A stretch of DNA of 64,000 bases from positions 29,772,684 through 29,836,683 of the forward strand of contig CAIIXF020000012.1 in assembly GCA_903813345.2 (NCBI GenBank), read 5' to 3'. Positions 46,761 through 58,724 of this stretch are shown one piece after another. Source of the stretch: Owenia fusiformis (Eukaryota; Annelida; Polychaeta; Sabellida; Oweniidae). The position numbers were made by a program, and so were the translations under genes. The notes beneath the pieces were generated by a model, which saw only the letters and a list, made by a program, of their open reading frames with translations, searched no databases and was not told where the DNA came from. Numbering within the stretch: the stretch's first letter is position 1; each line of letters begins with the position of its first letter.

Positions 46761-47688
46761 TTTATGTGTAAAATATTTATTTAAATATAATACATGCAGT
46801 TCATGAAAATTCTGAATTCTTTGATTATTTGAGTACACTTTCTTTATGTCCATCCATATATGATGAAAAATATTATGCAGATTTATATTTGTGATAAGAA
46901 GTGTAAGTTCATTTTAAGCTTCAATTGAAATATATGGGATATTGTGTCCACATGGTGGGCCAAAATATGCAAACTTTTCTAAATGCCATGAATTATTCCT
47001 TAACCTGCATCCATGGAAAGGGTGGGATGCAATACATGACAAATACACTTAAACAATCTAACGTATTAGACTTTACCCAAAATACAAGTATTGTAGTGGT
47101 CTTTAACAATTATTCTGAAATATAAAATTCATTTCACATATTTGTACACTAGAACTTGTACATGATACTGCAGATCTGTTTTCCATACTAACTTTATATA
47201 GGGTGGGACAAAATATTGTACATGTTTTTAATTTGGCAGTAACTTTTAAATAATGCATGGCTTTTAAGTTTTAAAAAAAAAATTTCTGGTTTTAAACGAA
47301 ACTATTCTGCAATTCGTCCTAGAATAAATTTTCTTGGATATCTGTAAGATTGAATTGAAGATTAAACACCAGTAGTCTGAATGCAAAATTACAGGATGGT
47401 GTTTGAAGGAACAAATTTACATTTTTATTAAATAAAGTGGAATTTTGGAAGGTTGAAAACCAATATAAAAATAATTGAGAAAAGTTGATTTGGGCATTTA
47501 GAAAAAGAGGGCCTGAGAAAAGCTGTATGAGGAGATCTCATGGTAAAAATGAGCGAGATGCTCGATTTCGCATGAAATTATAATATAATTTTTTTCAAAT
47601 GATCAAAAACGAATTGGTGGTTTTGGTTCAGTTTAGAACACATCCACCTTCGTCATCCGTTTTCTCCTAGTCCTATACTTGGGTTTCT

Positions 47689-47842
47689 AGACAACTCATC
47701 CCAAGACAACTCATCCCAAGACAACTCATCCCTAAGACAACTCATCCCAAGACAAGTCATCCCTAAGACAACTCATCCCAAGACATCTCATCCCAAGACA
47801 ACTCATCCCAAGACATCTCATCCCAAGACAACTCATCCCACT
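47689..47842. repeat. 15-bp minisatellite, left array
   Basis: About ten copies of ctcatccc(t)aagacaa or ctcatcccaagacat. Confidence 0.9.
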
Positions 47843-48485
47843 AGTATAATTGATAAATTATCTAATTTGTCCTCTATATTATATATTTCCCTTTTTCATT
47901 TTTACGATTACAAAGTGATTATACACTCAATCTTAATATTGATAATTTTTAGCATTTTGAAATGGCACTTGAAAGTTATGTTCTATTTTTACGTACCGGT
48001 ATTTTTTATTAATTCTGGGTTATTCTCAAATTCTCAATATATTTGAGAATATAGAATTGAAGATAAAAGTCAAAGACATAGTTTCCAAATTCAATCATCA
48101 TGATTTTGAAAGTTTAAAATTGGAAATCTTATTTATATGACATATTGGAATTAAGCAAAACATTTTAAAACAAAGACTGAATTAATCTGGGAGAATTATT
48201 CTGATAATACCCCGGATAATACATTCTTATGCGTTAATCCTAATCTGACACCCTTGATGATCTTTGATTTAATGATCAAAGTATATATTAATTTGAGCAT
48301 GTTTATCTTTATCCCAATCAATCAACAAAAATTAACTGAAACTAGACTAAACTAACTTCAAAATACAAAATACATTCCATGGCCAAACACAGTGTGCTTA
48401 CTGCTAAAACCTCTAAACATGTTTCAAATATTCTTTCAAAAGTTGAAATTAATTGTATAAAATTATGTTATATTTCAAGTTGGGA

Positions 48486-48662
48486 AGAGTTGTCTTGGGG
48501 ATGAGTTGTCTTGGGATGAGATGTTTTGGTATGAGATGTCTTGGGATGAGTTGTCTTGGGATGAGATGTCTTGGGATGAGATGTCTTGGGATGAGCTGTC
48601 TTGGGATGAGTTGCTTGGGGATGAGTTGTCTTGGGATGAGTTGTCTTAGGGATGAGTTGTCC
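48486..48662. repeat. 15-bp minisatellite, right array (inverted)
   Basis: About twelve copies of ttgtcttgggatgag, the exact complement of the left array unit, separated from it by about 640 bp. Confidence 0.9.
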
Positions 48663-48963
48663 TGTTACCTATACTTGAACATTGGGATTAAAAATGTTTA
48701 ATGAACATTATAATACAATGTAAAAATAACAATTGTAGTGAATACAATTCGATCAGATTCAATGGGGTGTACAAGTATAATTAGAACATGCATCGTTTGA
48801 CTTTAAATTTCATTCAATATGACATAAAAGCTTTATATACTCCTCAATTTTCATGGCATTTGCTTCACACAATACGCACATATAATAATATTGGAATGTC
48901 CCATGTTTTGGTCCACCCTGCATAAACCTAAAACTCGATCCAATATCGTCATCTGTACTATAT

Positions 48964-49180
48964 TCTCACCCGCCCCCCCATGGGTAGGCCCAGAAAGTAA
49001 AATTGGTCCAAAAATGTTTTGGGCCCAAAACTTTTTTAAAGGCCCGTATAATGGGCCTTTTTGGGCAATGCCGGGCCTTTAAGACCTTATTTTTAATTTT
49101 AGGCCAAATTATCAGGAAAATGGGCCTTACATTTTCAAAAGTTGGGCCCACTTTTTGGTTCCTGGATCCGCCCCCGATTC
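48964..49180. mobile_element. GTGGCGGATCCAGG-family MITE, inverted copy
   Basis: C-rich left side, many ggccc/gggcc blocks and a right end 'cctggatccgcccc'. Same family as 24636-24869. Confidence 0.6.
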
Positions 49181-49616
49181 TTATTGTCTTCTGGGTTGTT
49201 TATACTTAGTTAATGAATAATGGACAATAACACATCCATTGTTTTTACAACTTCACAGACTTATCTTACACTCAACGCCAATAGGAATACGTGTACCTGA
49301 ATTCAATCTCGTTTTGTACATGTTTACTAGTTGTCACTTAATTATGAGAGTTGAATGTAAGGGGAGGTTTAGAATTAGGTTACACTGCATGATCCAAACT
49401 CAAAGTTTCCATTGAAGTTTTTGCTGCTGTGAAATATGAGATGCATCATTTCCAAACATAAATACGAGGTTTAGAATTGCCATTTTTGTTATTCTTTAAA
49501 CTTCTTGCTCATTATCTTAGGAACGCTATATGCTGTCTACAGAATTGAAATGACATGCATATGACACAATAGTCTTGGAATACCGGGGATTTACTTACGT
49601 GCACAAACTGGACATC

Positions 49617-52600
49617 ATGAAAATGCAGAATTTCCCTACTTTGAGGTTAATTTTGCTTCTTAATGTACCACAGTGCTGGTCAATTTTCACAACAACCGGT
49701 AAGTGTAAGTGAGAATGTGTTTTAAAGGAGTTAAGCCAAAATACTCCATGAGATGTTGGTGATTTCTTGTTAGAGTTTCTTGTTTTCAGTCAGCATAACT
49801 AAATTATTTAAGCCCATACGTATACTCTCTTAGCAGCCGGAAAAAATTGAATGCAGTTCGCAGAGTCTCCAAACAAAGCAAATATTATTAAGAAATATTA
49901 TAAAAAAAATCCAATCAGATTTTTTGCAAGTTCAATTTTCCCTCTTTACCATACTAGTGCTAGGTGTAACATGCATAGTCCCATAGACATTAAAGGCTCG
50001 TCTCTCTTGTATGTACCTAATTTACCGTATCTTTTCCAGTGGTTAACACATGTACTGCCGACTGGCAATATAGAGGTAGCCTTGGGGAAGACAAATGGAA
50101 CATATTCTGCCCTCAGTGCAAGGCTAACATGCAGAGTCCCATAGACATTAAAGGCTCGTCTCTCTTGTATGTAACCTAACCTACCGCATCTTTTCCAGTG
50201 GGTGACACATGTACTGCCGACTGGCAATACAGAGGTAGCCTTGGCGAAGACAAATGGAGCATACTATGTCCACAATGCAAGTCTAACATGCAGAGTCCCA
50301 TAGACATTAAAGTCTCATCTCTCTTGTATGCACCCAACCTGGACCTGCTATCTATGGAGGACTACGATACCATGAGAGATGTACAAGTAACAAATATGGG
50401 ACGATCAGGTATGATAAATGGATAGCCAAAGGGGATGCCCTTTATAAGTAACGTGGGAAGATGGTCTTTGAACATAACTGAGCAAATGATCACTGAGATT
50501 TCACTCTGGATAAATATATCCGAATGTCGTAACGAATCTAAATGTCCCGTTTCAGTGTTCCTTGATCTGCGGTCTGCTGGTGAATATTGGCTATCAAGAG
50601 GCAACCTGCCAGGAAAGTACCTAGCCGATCAGATGCATTTTCACTGGGGATCAGATAGTTCAAGAGGCTCTGATCATCGGGTAGATGGTCGTCAGTTTCC
50701 TTTAGAGGTCAGTGTATTAGTATAATTATACTTTTGAGATAACTTAATGGCAATGTTGCAAGCAACATGTGCAATAGATCTAAATATTGTATGTATTCCC
50801 TGCAATCTCAAATATTGTACCCGGCAGCTCCACCATGTGATATTCTATTGTTTCTTTGAAAGCAACATGTGCAATAGATCTAAATATTGTATGTATTCCC
50901 TGTAATCTCAAATATTGTACCCGGCAGCTCCACCATGTGATATTCTATTGTTTCTTTGAAAGCAACATGTGCAATTGATCTAAATATTGTATGTATTCCC
51001 TGTAATTTCAAATATTGTACCCGGAAGCTCCACCATGTGATATTCTATTGTTTCTTTGAAAGCAACATGTGCAATTAACCTACCGGCAACTCCACCATGT
51101 GATATTCTATTGTTTCTTTGAAAGCAACATGTGCAATTGATCTACCGGCAGCTCCACCATGTGATATTCTATTGTTTCTTTTTATAGACAAACTTAAGTA
51201 ATATTTTTTTTTCTTTTAAAGATTCTCGCAATCTTTATCCAATCAGCGTTTGCGAGTGTGCCGGCTCACGTATAAAAGGCGAATCCAACTCAAATCCATG
51301 CAGGGGTGTATGAGGTACTCGAATAGGAAAGAGCTCGTGAAATCTGAATTTATATGCACATGGTCAATGTTTACACATGTTTGGAGTTATTGAAGAAAAT
51401 GTGATATGGGTGTGGTTCCGAATTTGAAGTCATTGCTGGAAAATATGATTTTAATACGTGAGATTATATCTATAAATACAGCACTAAAAATAACAGTACA
51501 CATGAAGTACATATATGATTGTGTTCAGAAATGTTTGAAACCCTTACGGAAAATTCTGTCTGCATTTTGTCACCATTGCTCTTTTTTCCCGCATTCTAGT
51601 GCTGTTTGAATGAATATATTAATTAATGTATTTCTAACTAAAATATATCACATTTTTTTATAAACCACAAACATTTAGATCATAACAAATTGTTCAATAC
51701 TTGAGTGAGCACGATATGCAAGGGTTACTAAGTTGACACAGTAAATGACCACTGATATTGTGTTAGTCCATGCACACAGCGTATTCTGCTAATACACATT
51801 TGCTAACACCCCTCACTTTCATAGTGAAGTCACTAATTGGTTTATGTTTACGTTTTAATGTGTTTTGGGTTCCTTGTTACAGCAAGGGGGGCCAGTAAAG
51901 TAGACTAACATGTATGCATGGCAAGTTTTGATCGAATATGTGAGACACTTTAAATCTGGTCTCATGAACATCTATTTTGAATTTTGAATCTATGATCGAG
52001 GTACCTCGTGTCTTGCACTTTATATCTGGCGCACATCACCGCGTGGTATCTCAAATTACCAAACAGAGGGAAATATCGCTCCATAACAGTATCTACCGAA
52101 AGATCCACGACATGTCAACAATTGGTTCTAAAGCTTCGTGAGACGGGTGTGAAACTTGGTTGTTTTTTAACAGTTCTTGTTTGTTTCAGATGCACATCGT
52201 TTACGATTTGATGGATCAGGTTAAAGACAGAGAGATGATTGCAGCGGTATCTGTTCTTTTTGAGGTATTTAAGTTCCCCTCCTGGGTTCACTTATTACTC
52301 GATGTGTATTTAACATACATTTTCTTACAATTTGGATTAATGTATTAAATAAGCATGCATTGCTTCAGAAGCAATTGATCAATTTGGTACATAATTGTAT
52401 GAAACAAGCATATGTCGCCTCGAAAGCAATTGATCAATATGGTACATTAATGCATGATACAAGCATACATTGCCTCAAAAGCAATTGATAAATTCGGTAC
52501 ATTAATGTATGAAACAAGCATACATCGCCTTGAAAGCAATTAATCAATTGGTATATTAATGTATGACACAAGCATACATTGCCTCAAAAGCAATTGATCA

Positions 52601-55600
52601 ATTTGGTACATTATTGTATGATACAAGCATACATTGCCTCAAAAGCAATTGATCAATTCGGTACATTATTGCATGATACAAGCATACATTGCCTCAAAAG
52701 CAATTGATCAATTTGGTACATAATTGTATGAAACAAGCATACATCGCCTCGAAAGCAATTGATCAATTCGGCACATTAATGCATGACACAAGCATACATC
52801 ACCTCGAAAGCAATTAATCAATTGGTATATATTAATGCATGACACAAGCATACATCAACTCGAAAGCAATTGATCAATTGGTATATATTAATGCATGACA
52901 CAAGCATACATCACCTCGAAAGCAATTAATCAATTGGTATATATTAATGCATGACACAAGCATACATCACCTCGAAAGCAATTGATCAATTGGTATATTA
53001 ATGCATGACACAAGCATACATTGCCTCAAAACCAATTAATCAATCTGGTACATTAATGCATGATACAAGCATACATTGCCTCAAAACCAATTAATCAATC
53101 TGGTACATTAATGCATGACACAAGCATACATTGCCTCAAAACCAATTAATCAATCTGGTACATTAATGCATGACACAAGCATACATCACCTCGAAAGCAA
53201 TTAATCAATTGGTACATTAATGCATGATACAAGCATACATGGCCTCTAAAGCAATTAATCAATTGGTATATTAATGCATGACACAAGCATACATCACCTC
53301 GAAAGCAATTAATCAATTGGTATATTAATGCATGACACAAGCATACATTGCCTCAAAAGCAATTAATCAATTGGTATATTAATGCATGACACAAGCATAC
53401 ATCACCTCGAAAGCAATTAATCAATTGGTATATTAATGCATGGCACAAGTATACATCACCACGAAAGCAATTAATCAATTGGTATATTAATGCATGACAC
53501 AAGCATACATTGCCTCAAAAGCAATTAATCAATCTGGTTCATTAATGCTTGATACAAGCATACATTGCCTCGAAAGCAAATGATCAATTGGTATATTAAT
53601 GCATGACACAAGCATACATCACCTCGAAAGCAATTAATCAATTGGTATATTAATGCATGACACAAGCATACATCACCTCGAAAGCAATTGATCAATTGGT
53701 ATATTAATGCATGACACAAGCATACATTGCCTCAAAAGCAATTAATCAATTGGTATATTAATGCATGACACAAGCATACATCACCTCGAAAGCAATTAAT
53801 CAATTGGTATATTAATGCATGGCACAAGTATACATCACCACGAAAGCAATTAATCAATTGGTATATTAATGCATGACACAAGCATACATTGCCTCAAAAG
53901 CAATTAATCAATCTGGTTCATTAATGCTTGATACAAGCATACATTGCCTCGAAAGCAAATGATCAATTGGTATATTAATGCATGACACAAGCATACATCA
54001 CCTCGAAAGCAATTGATCAATTGGTATATTAATGCATGACACAAGCATACATTGCCTCAAAAGCAATTAATCAATTGGTATATTAATGCATGACACAAGC
54101 ATACATCACCTCGAAAGCAATTAATCAATTGGTATATTAATGCATGGCACAAGTATACATCACCACGAAAGCAATTAATCAATTGGTATATTAATGCATG
54201 TCACAAGCATACATTGCCTCAAAAGCAATTAATCAATCTGGTACATTAATGCTTGATACAAGCATACATTGCCTCGAAAGCAAATGATCAATTGGTATAT
54301 TAATGCATGACACAAGCATACATCACCTCGAAAGCAATTGATCAATTGGTATATTAATGCATGACACAAGCATACATTGCCTCAAAAGCAATTAATCAAT
54401 TGGTATATTAATGCATGACACAAGCATACATCACCTCGAAAGCAATTAATCAATTGGTATATTAATGCATGGCACAAGTATACATCACCTCGAAAGCAAT
54501 TGATCAATTGGTATATTAATGCATGACACAAGCATACATTGCCTCAAAAGCAATTAATCAATCTGGTACATTAATGCATGATACAAGCATACATTGCCTC
54601 AAAACCAATTAATCAATCTGGTACATTAATGCATGACACAAGCATACATCACCTCGAAAGCAATTAATCAATTGGTATATTAATGCATGGCACAAGCATA
54701 CATCACCACGAAAGCAATTAATCAATTGGTATATTAATGCATGACACAAGCATACATTGCCTCAAAAGCAATTAATCAATCTGGTACATTAATGCTTGAT
54801 ACAAGCATACATTGCCTCAAAAGCAATTGATCAATTGGATACATTATTGTATGAATAAGCATGTATTGTTGCGGAAGCATTTGATAAACCCGGTACATTA
54901 GTGAGTATCATAAAATCAAACTGACACCATTTAGTACATAATAGTAGCTGGTAGAGTGCGCTGCTTGGAAAGTATGATCAATTTTGAAAACCATTTCAAT
55001 CATCTTACAACGATCAATATGACGGTGTGAGGTATTTTTGGTTTTAATTTCATAGAATAGACATAGTATATCATCTCACATGTGTAAATATCACATTTCT
55101 TTTTTTCCAGGTCTCATCCGAAGATAATGCAGACCTACAGCCACTCATCCAGGCGTTGTCATTAATCAAGACACAGGGACAGGAAACCACTCTTTCATAT
55201 TTTATGCTATCAAAATTTTTACCTCGGAACTTGAAGCGATTTTATCGTTACTATGGTAGTTTAACGACACCTCCTTGTTTAGAAACGGTCGTTTGGACTG
55301 TATTCAAAGAGACCGTGAAAGTTTCCGAGAGACAGGTAAGGTTAGGAGGTACAGTGGCGGATCCAGAAGTTGACAAGGGGGGGGGGGGGAATTGTCAGTG
55401 AGGAATGCGCGGAAAAAATTTGGGCCCTCAAAATCAATAATTGGGACCATTTAAGGGTCATTTTTGAAGATTTGGCTTAAAAAAGGCATAATTACCAAAA
55501 AGGCCAAATTACGCCCAAAGAAGGCCACTTTTTGAGGCCTTAAATTATTTGTCTGGGCCCACTACAGGGGGGGGGGGCATGGGGCATGGCCCCCTGGATC

Positions 55601-57185
55601 CACCACTATTTACGTATCAATCCATTAATTAAGTTAATAGATCTACAAACAGTGCAAACTAAACACTATTGAATACACTAGTAGGTGCGAGTAGAAATAA
55701 TCTTGATTTACTTCATTAAATCTTTAAAATTAAGTTAAAGGGACATCATATTTGAATTCTACATAAAAAATTGCTATTCTAGAAATGTGGTTTAAAAAAA
55801 GTATTTACCAACTTTAAAAACTCAATTTTCTTTGAAAATGTGACTGCTAGGTCGGGGAGATTCCCCATAGACCCCATAAAATCACAAAAAGTGAAATATC
55901 TTCTTTTGTTGGGCAGATAATATTTTCTTTTACTAGACATATTTTAATTTATATAACTCGCTATCAGATACATGCGGGCAATATGGAATTGAACCACTAA
56001 AACTAGTGACTATTCAAGTTAAAGGGAACTTTCAAATACCTTGCCATCCCAATTTATCCGAATCAGCCACCTGGTGGTGAAACTGGTAACTGCCTTCTCG
56101 AATCTGGGTAATTCACCTTATTTACTTAGTCAAACCCACGCGCACGCTCTTCTCTTGCAAGCCCTCTAGTAACCCCTAAATATGAATGCACAAAAAGTGT
56201 AAAAACAGAGAAAGAAATGAAACAAGTACAACCCGGAGTACACAACCAAACAAAAAGGAAAGCAAATCCAAATATCCCCAACAAACTATGATGAACCATG
56301 TAAAGAAACATAAAAATCAATGACGTATAATATATCATTTTGCAGCTTTCTGTGTTCCGATCGCTGACATATAGAGACAATGACAGTGGACAAAATCGCC
56401 AACTAGCAAACAACTTTCGTAAGATTCAGTCATTAAATGGGAGAATAGTGTATAGTACCGAGGACAGATCTGGGGTAACAGCAGGTAGGCAATATAAAAT
56501 CATCTAAACTAGCATTCGTTAATTTAACCACCGGCTATCGGCTGACAGATTAAACGCTAATGTAGGGCTATTTAAATATGAATAGTAGCAGATACTTTTC
56601 ATATTCAAATGAATTGTCCATAAAAACAGTGTAATCCGTCAGCCGTCAAATGATTTCGCAAATGCCACCTAGGGTTAAAGTACAGAGTGCATATTTGGTA
56701 TTTCCGTGTGTAATATCCTATATTTTCTTTTTTTGGGGTTGTCACGTTGGCCGAGAGCGCTTGAGCGCCGGTGTAAAAGGGTAGGAGGTCCTATCAAATT
56801 ATGGTCCTACTCTCCATTGATTTATATGGTGACCTTAATACAACTCTTTCCCTCATTATCTTATACGCAATCAGGGCCAGTAAGGGCCGTTAAGAAAGGG
56901 GACCATAATCCCTGGGGGACCATGATTTCTTTCACACCGGCATGTTTGGGCTAGGCGATTGGGCGCCGTAACCACGAGGTTGCGAGTTCGAGACGCTTGT
57001 GTTCCTTGTGTTTATTTATTTCACATTACTTATTGTTTTTAGGAGCGTTTGCAGCAATAGGATTAACAGTAGTTATTCTTGTGATTGGACTTGGGGCCTT
57101 CTTTGCTTTTGCTTGGCCTAAATACAAAGCAAAGAAAATGCGTGCAGAAGACAAGCAACCAATAGTGGAAACATCAATACAATAG
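49617..57185 (+). CDS. Membrane-anchored alpha-carbonic anhydrase
   Basis: Seven exons join in frame: 49617-49698, 50199-50408, 50556-50707, 52190-52264, 55111-55335, 56346-56484 and 57043-57185, giving 341 residues. Order: signal peptide (LRLILLLNVPQCW), carbonic anhydrase domain, and a C-terminal membrane helix (about 299-318) with a short basic tail, as in the CA IX/XII/XIV group. The zinc ligands are His125 and His127 (QMHFHWG) and His150 (MHIVYD), with the same 25-residue spacing as His94 to His119 in CA II. SLTTPPC supplies the Thr199 region. The proton-shuttle His64 position is Arg (NMGRS), and the Glu106 position is Asp137 (GSDH). The product should hydrate CO2 at the cell surface, perhaps with altered efficiency. 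AATAAA lies at 57262-57267, 77 nt past the stop. Exon 2 has upstream partial duplicates. Confidence 0.93.
49968..50190 (+). pseudogene. Partial tandem copies of carbonic anhydrase exon 2
   Basis: A 159-bp unit with acceptor and exon start (50032-50190, 'cttttccagtgg', CTADWQYRGSLGEDKW…SPIDI) precedes the real exon 2. A tail fragment of another unit (49968-50031) precedes that. The full unit lacks the second half of the exon and meets a stop soon after LLYV. It keeps an acceptor but no phase-matched donor, so it is probably a dead exon. Confidence 0.85.
50761..51186. repeat. 100-bp tandem repeat in carbonic anhydrase intron 3
   Basis: Units start 'agcaacatgtgcaat' at 50761, 50861, 50961, 51061 and 51123. 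The first three are about 100 bp; the last two lack about 38 bp of the middle. Confidence 0.9.
52346..54890. repeat. 54-bp minisatellite, about 47 copies, in carbonic anhydrase intron 4
   Basis: The unit contains 'aagcatacatcacctcgaaa', 'gcaattaatcaattggtata' and 'ttaatgcatgacac'. Variants (cctcgaaagc, cctcaaaagc, ccacgaaagc; catggcacaagt) recur in a fixed order, with near-identical blocks at about 53400-53600, 53780-53990 and 54100-54310, so there is a higher-order period of about 6-7 units. Open frames here come from the repeat. Confidence 0.95.
55353..55606. mobile_element. GTGGCGGATCCAG MITE in carbonic anhydrase intron 5
   Basis: 'agtggcggatccag' pairs with 'ctggatccaccact'. Both subterminal parts carry G runs, and the inside has ggcc-rich blocks. 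It begins 18 bp after the exon 5 donor. Confidence 0.8.
55680..56097. repeat. ~380-bp dispersed repeat, copy B
   Basis: Inverted relative to 14690-15045. It begins 'gtgcgagtagaaataatc' and ends with 'cacctggtggtgaaactgg' near 56085. Confidence 0.65.
56738..57005 (+). mobile_element. tRNA-derived SINE split by a small MITE
   Basis: The left half 'gtcacgttggccgagagcgc' is an A-box of tRNA-Ser/Leu type. The right half 'gaggttgcgagttcgagacgc' is a B-box. Between them is a segment of about 170 bp with ends 'ccggtgtaaaagg' and 'tttcacaccgg'. It lies in the last carbonic anhydrase intron. Confidence 0.45.
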
Positions 57186-57416
57186 GAATAAACCTTACTA
57201 GATGACCAGGTTTTGATTTGACTAGTCTTATTGTAAAATCATTTATACAAAAAGCTTAAGTAATAAATCTGATTCATAGCATTTCGTTTAATGTTTATAT
57301 ATATTAAATTATTTTCTGTATACATAGCTTCTAAAGCTTAAGGACGACGCAAATAGTTTATAGTTGTATCTGTAAAGTGCTCTCATTGTATTTGTCCAAA
57401 TATACATGTAGTATAC

Positions 57417-57620
57417 AGGGTGTTCCAAAAGTAACAGGGCTGGTGCTGGCATTTTGTCAATTCTGCACTGAGTGTCTTCAAATTTTCACAAATTGTACTT
57501 TGAAGTATTGCAACTAAGATTATAAAGTCTCAGAAAAAATAATTAAATGTGGATAGAGTTATGGTTACTATAGTAACATGACATCACAATACCCGGGGCA
57601 ACTTTTTCATGAAAGTGTGT
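57417..57620. mobile_element. Mariner-type end, truncated
   Basis: Starts 'tacagggtgttccaaaagt', the mariner-like terminal motif. The opposite end was not found. Confidence 0.35.
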
Positions 57621-57824
57621 TGCCAGATGTTTTGGTAAAAAACTCTTTTTTAAAAAAGAACGCGCAAGAATCGTGAACGGAGTGTAGTTGATCTAAAAAC
57701 TTCATCGAAACAGCTTTAAAATGATATATAACTTAAAATTAGAATATTATCTTATAATCCGGGGAATCAAAGTTACATTCACGCGATACCCTTAAAAACA
57801 AATGCGCCACCTTTTTGCGAGACG

Positions 57825-58355
57825 TCCTTACTATGAAGCATCGGAATTTTGTTCGGCCATCTTTGGTTATGATAGATCGTTGCACTTTTTATTTAAACAC
57901 CAGAATAATGTTTTTTGGAATTAATATAGACTTGCTTTATAATTACAGTGTATAATGTTTTCCCCCTCTGTTGAGAATTGCATTTAGTGATTTTCAACCA
58001 ATCACATATTCTGCCCAGCCGTCCCAATTTTGAAATATTACAAGTAATTTATACATTTTTATAGGCCATTAGATCATTTTAGGTCAATTTTTGCACACAA
58101 TTCAGGATAACATGAAGTTGCATCAGATAAGTATGCTGGCAATCGCAGGGAAGACAATTTTAGAAAAATGCAAGACAGAAAAATACAATCATCCTCATCA
58201 TTTGTTAAAGAGATGTAGATTTGTTACAATGTATATGTTACAATGAATAGACTATTTCCATTTAACAAGACTATTTAAAATTAACATTTTGATGATTCAT
58301 TTATTTTTTCGAACTGTCAAGAAACATATCACAATGGACAAGATTTAATCAAAAT
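57825..58355. repeat. Segmental duplication, copy 1 (downstream of fibrinogen exon)
   Basis: Matches about 62790-63435 over its length: 'ggccatctttggttatgat', 'tttccccctctgttgagaa' and 'attctgcccagccgtccc'. Together with the exon copies this makes a duplicated block of about 0.9-1 kb, 5 kb apart. Confidence 0.85.
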
Positions 58356-58699
58356 TTAGATAATACGATATATCTTCATCGATGCCTCTTTGAATGAGTA
58401 ATACTTATTGTCTGGGGTACCAATAACAGAGCCCCAATCTTTCCACGTAACACATGAACCAACCCGAGGACAAACTGGTCCCTTTGAGTAGATACCAAAT
58501 AGATTAGCACTACGACAGTCCTTATACCACCATGGACCTTTGAGATGTACAGAGCAATTTAGAGTTCCATGTAAGTCATTATCAGAGTCATATGTAAAGA
58601 ACTGTTGACCGTTATGGAAAGCCATACTGTTCCCCAAAGTTCCTGTAAAACCTCCAATGGTCAGACGATAGTTGTCAACGTTAATATGGTCAATAGCAC
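58356..58699 (-). pseudogene. Fibrinogen-domain C-terminal half, partial copy
   Basis: The frame reads NYRLTIGGFTGTLGNSM, then YDSDNDLHGTLNC, WWYKDCRSANLFGIY and a C-terminal KIYRII before the stop at 58356. This is the calcium-binding and ligand half of a fibrinogen C-terminal domain (FReD, as in ficolins and FREPs). Homology to the copy at 63436-64000 stops abruptly near 58699, where an acceptor-like 'ctttttttag' occurs. No exon for the front half was found upstream as far as 62.8 kb. It is either an orphan exon of a gene with a distant 5' part or a truncated duplicate; I favour the latter. Confidence 0.7.
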
Positions 58700-58724
58700 T
58701 AAAAAAAGTGTTCATTGACTTCAA

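Larger units (their letters stand above)
47198..48927. mobile_element. TIR element with inverted minisatellite arms
   Basis: 'tatagggtgggacaaaatat' pairs imperfectly with the complement of 'ttttggtccaccctgcata'. Inside are two inverted arrays of a 15-bp unit. No coding frame is seen. Confidence 0.5.

Noticed and set aside
47689-48662. CRISPR-like array
   Set aside because: Units are contiguous 15-bp repeats with no spacers, in a eukaryotic genome; it is a minisatellite.
53146-53719. Minus-strand repeat proteins
   Set aside because: Translations of the 54-bp minisatellite; the unit length is a multiple of three, which keeps frames open by chance.
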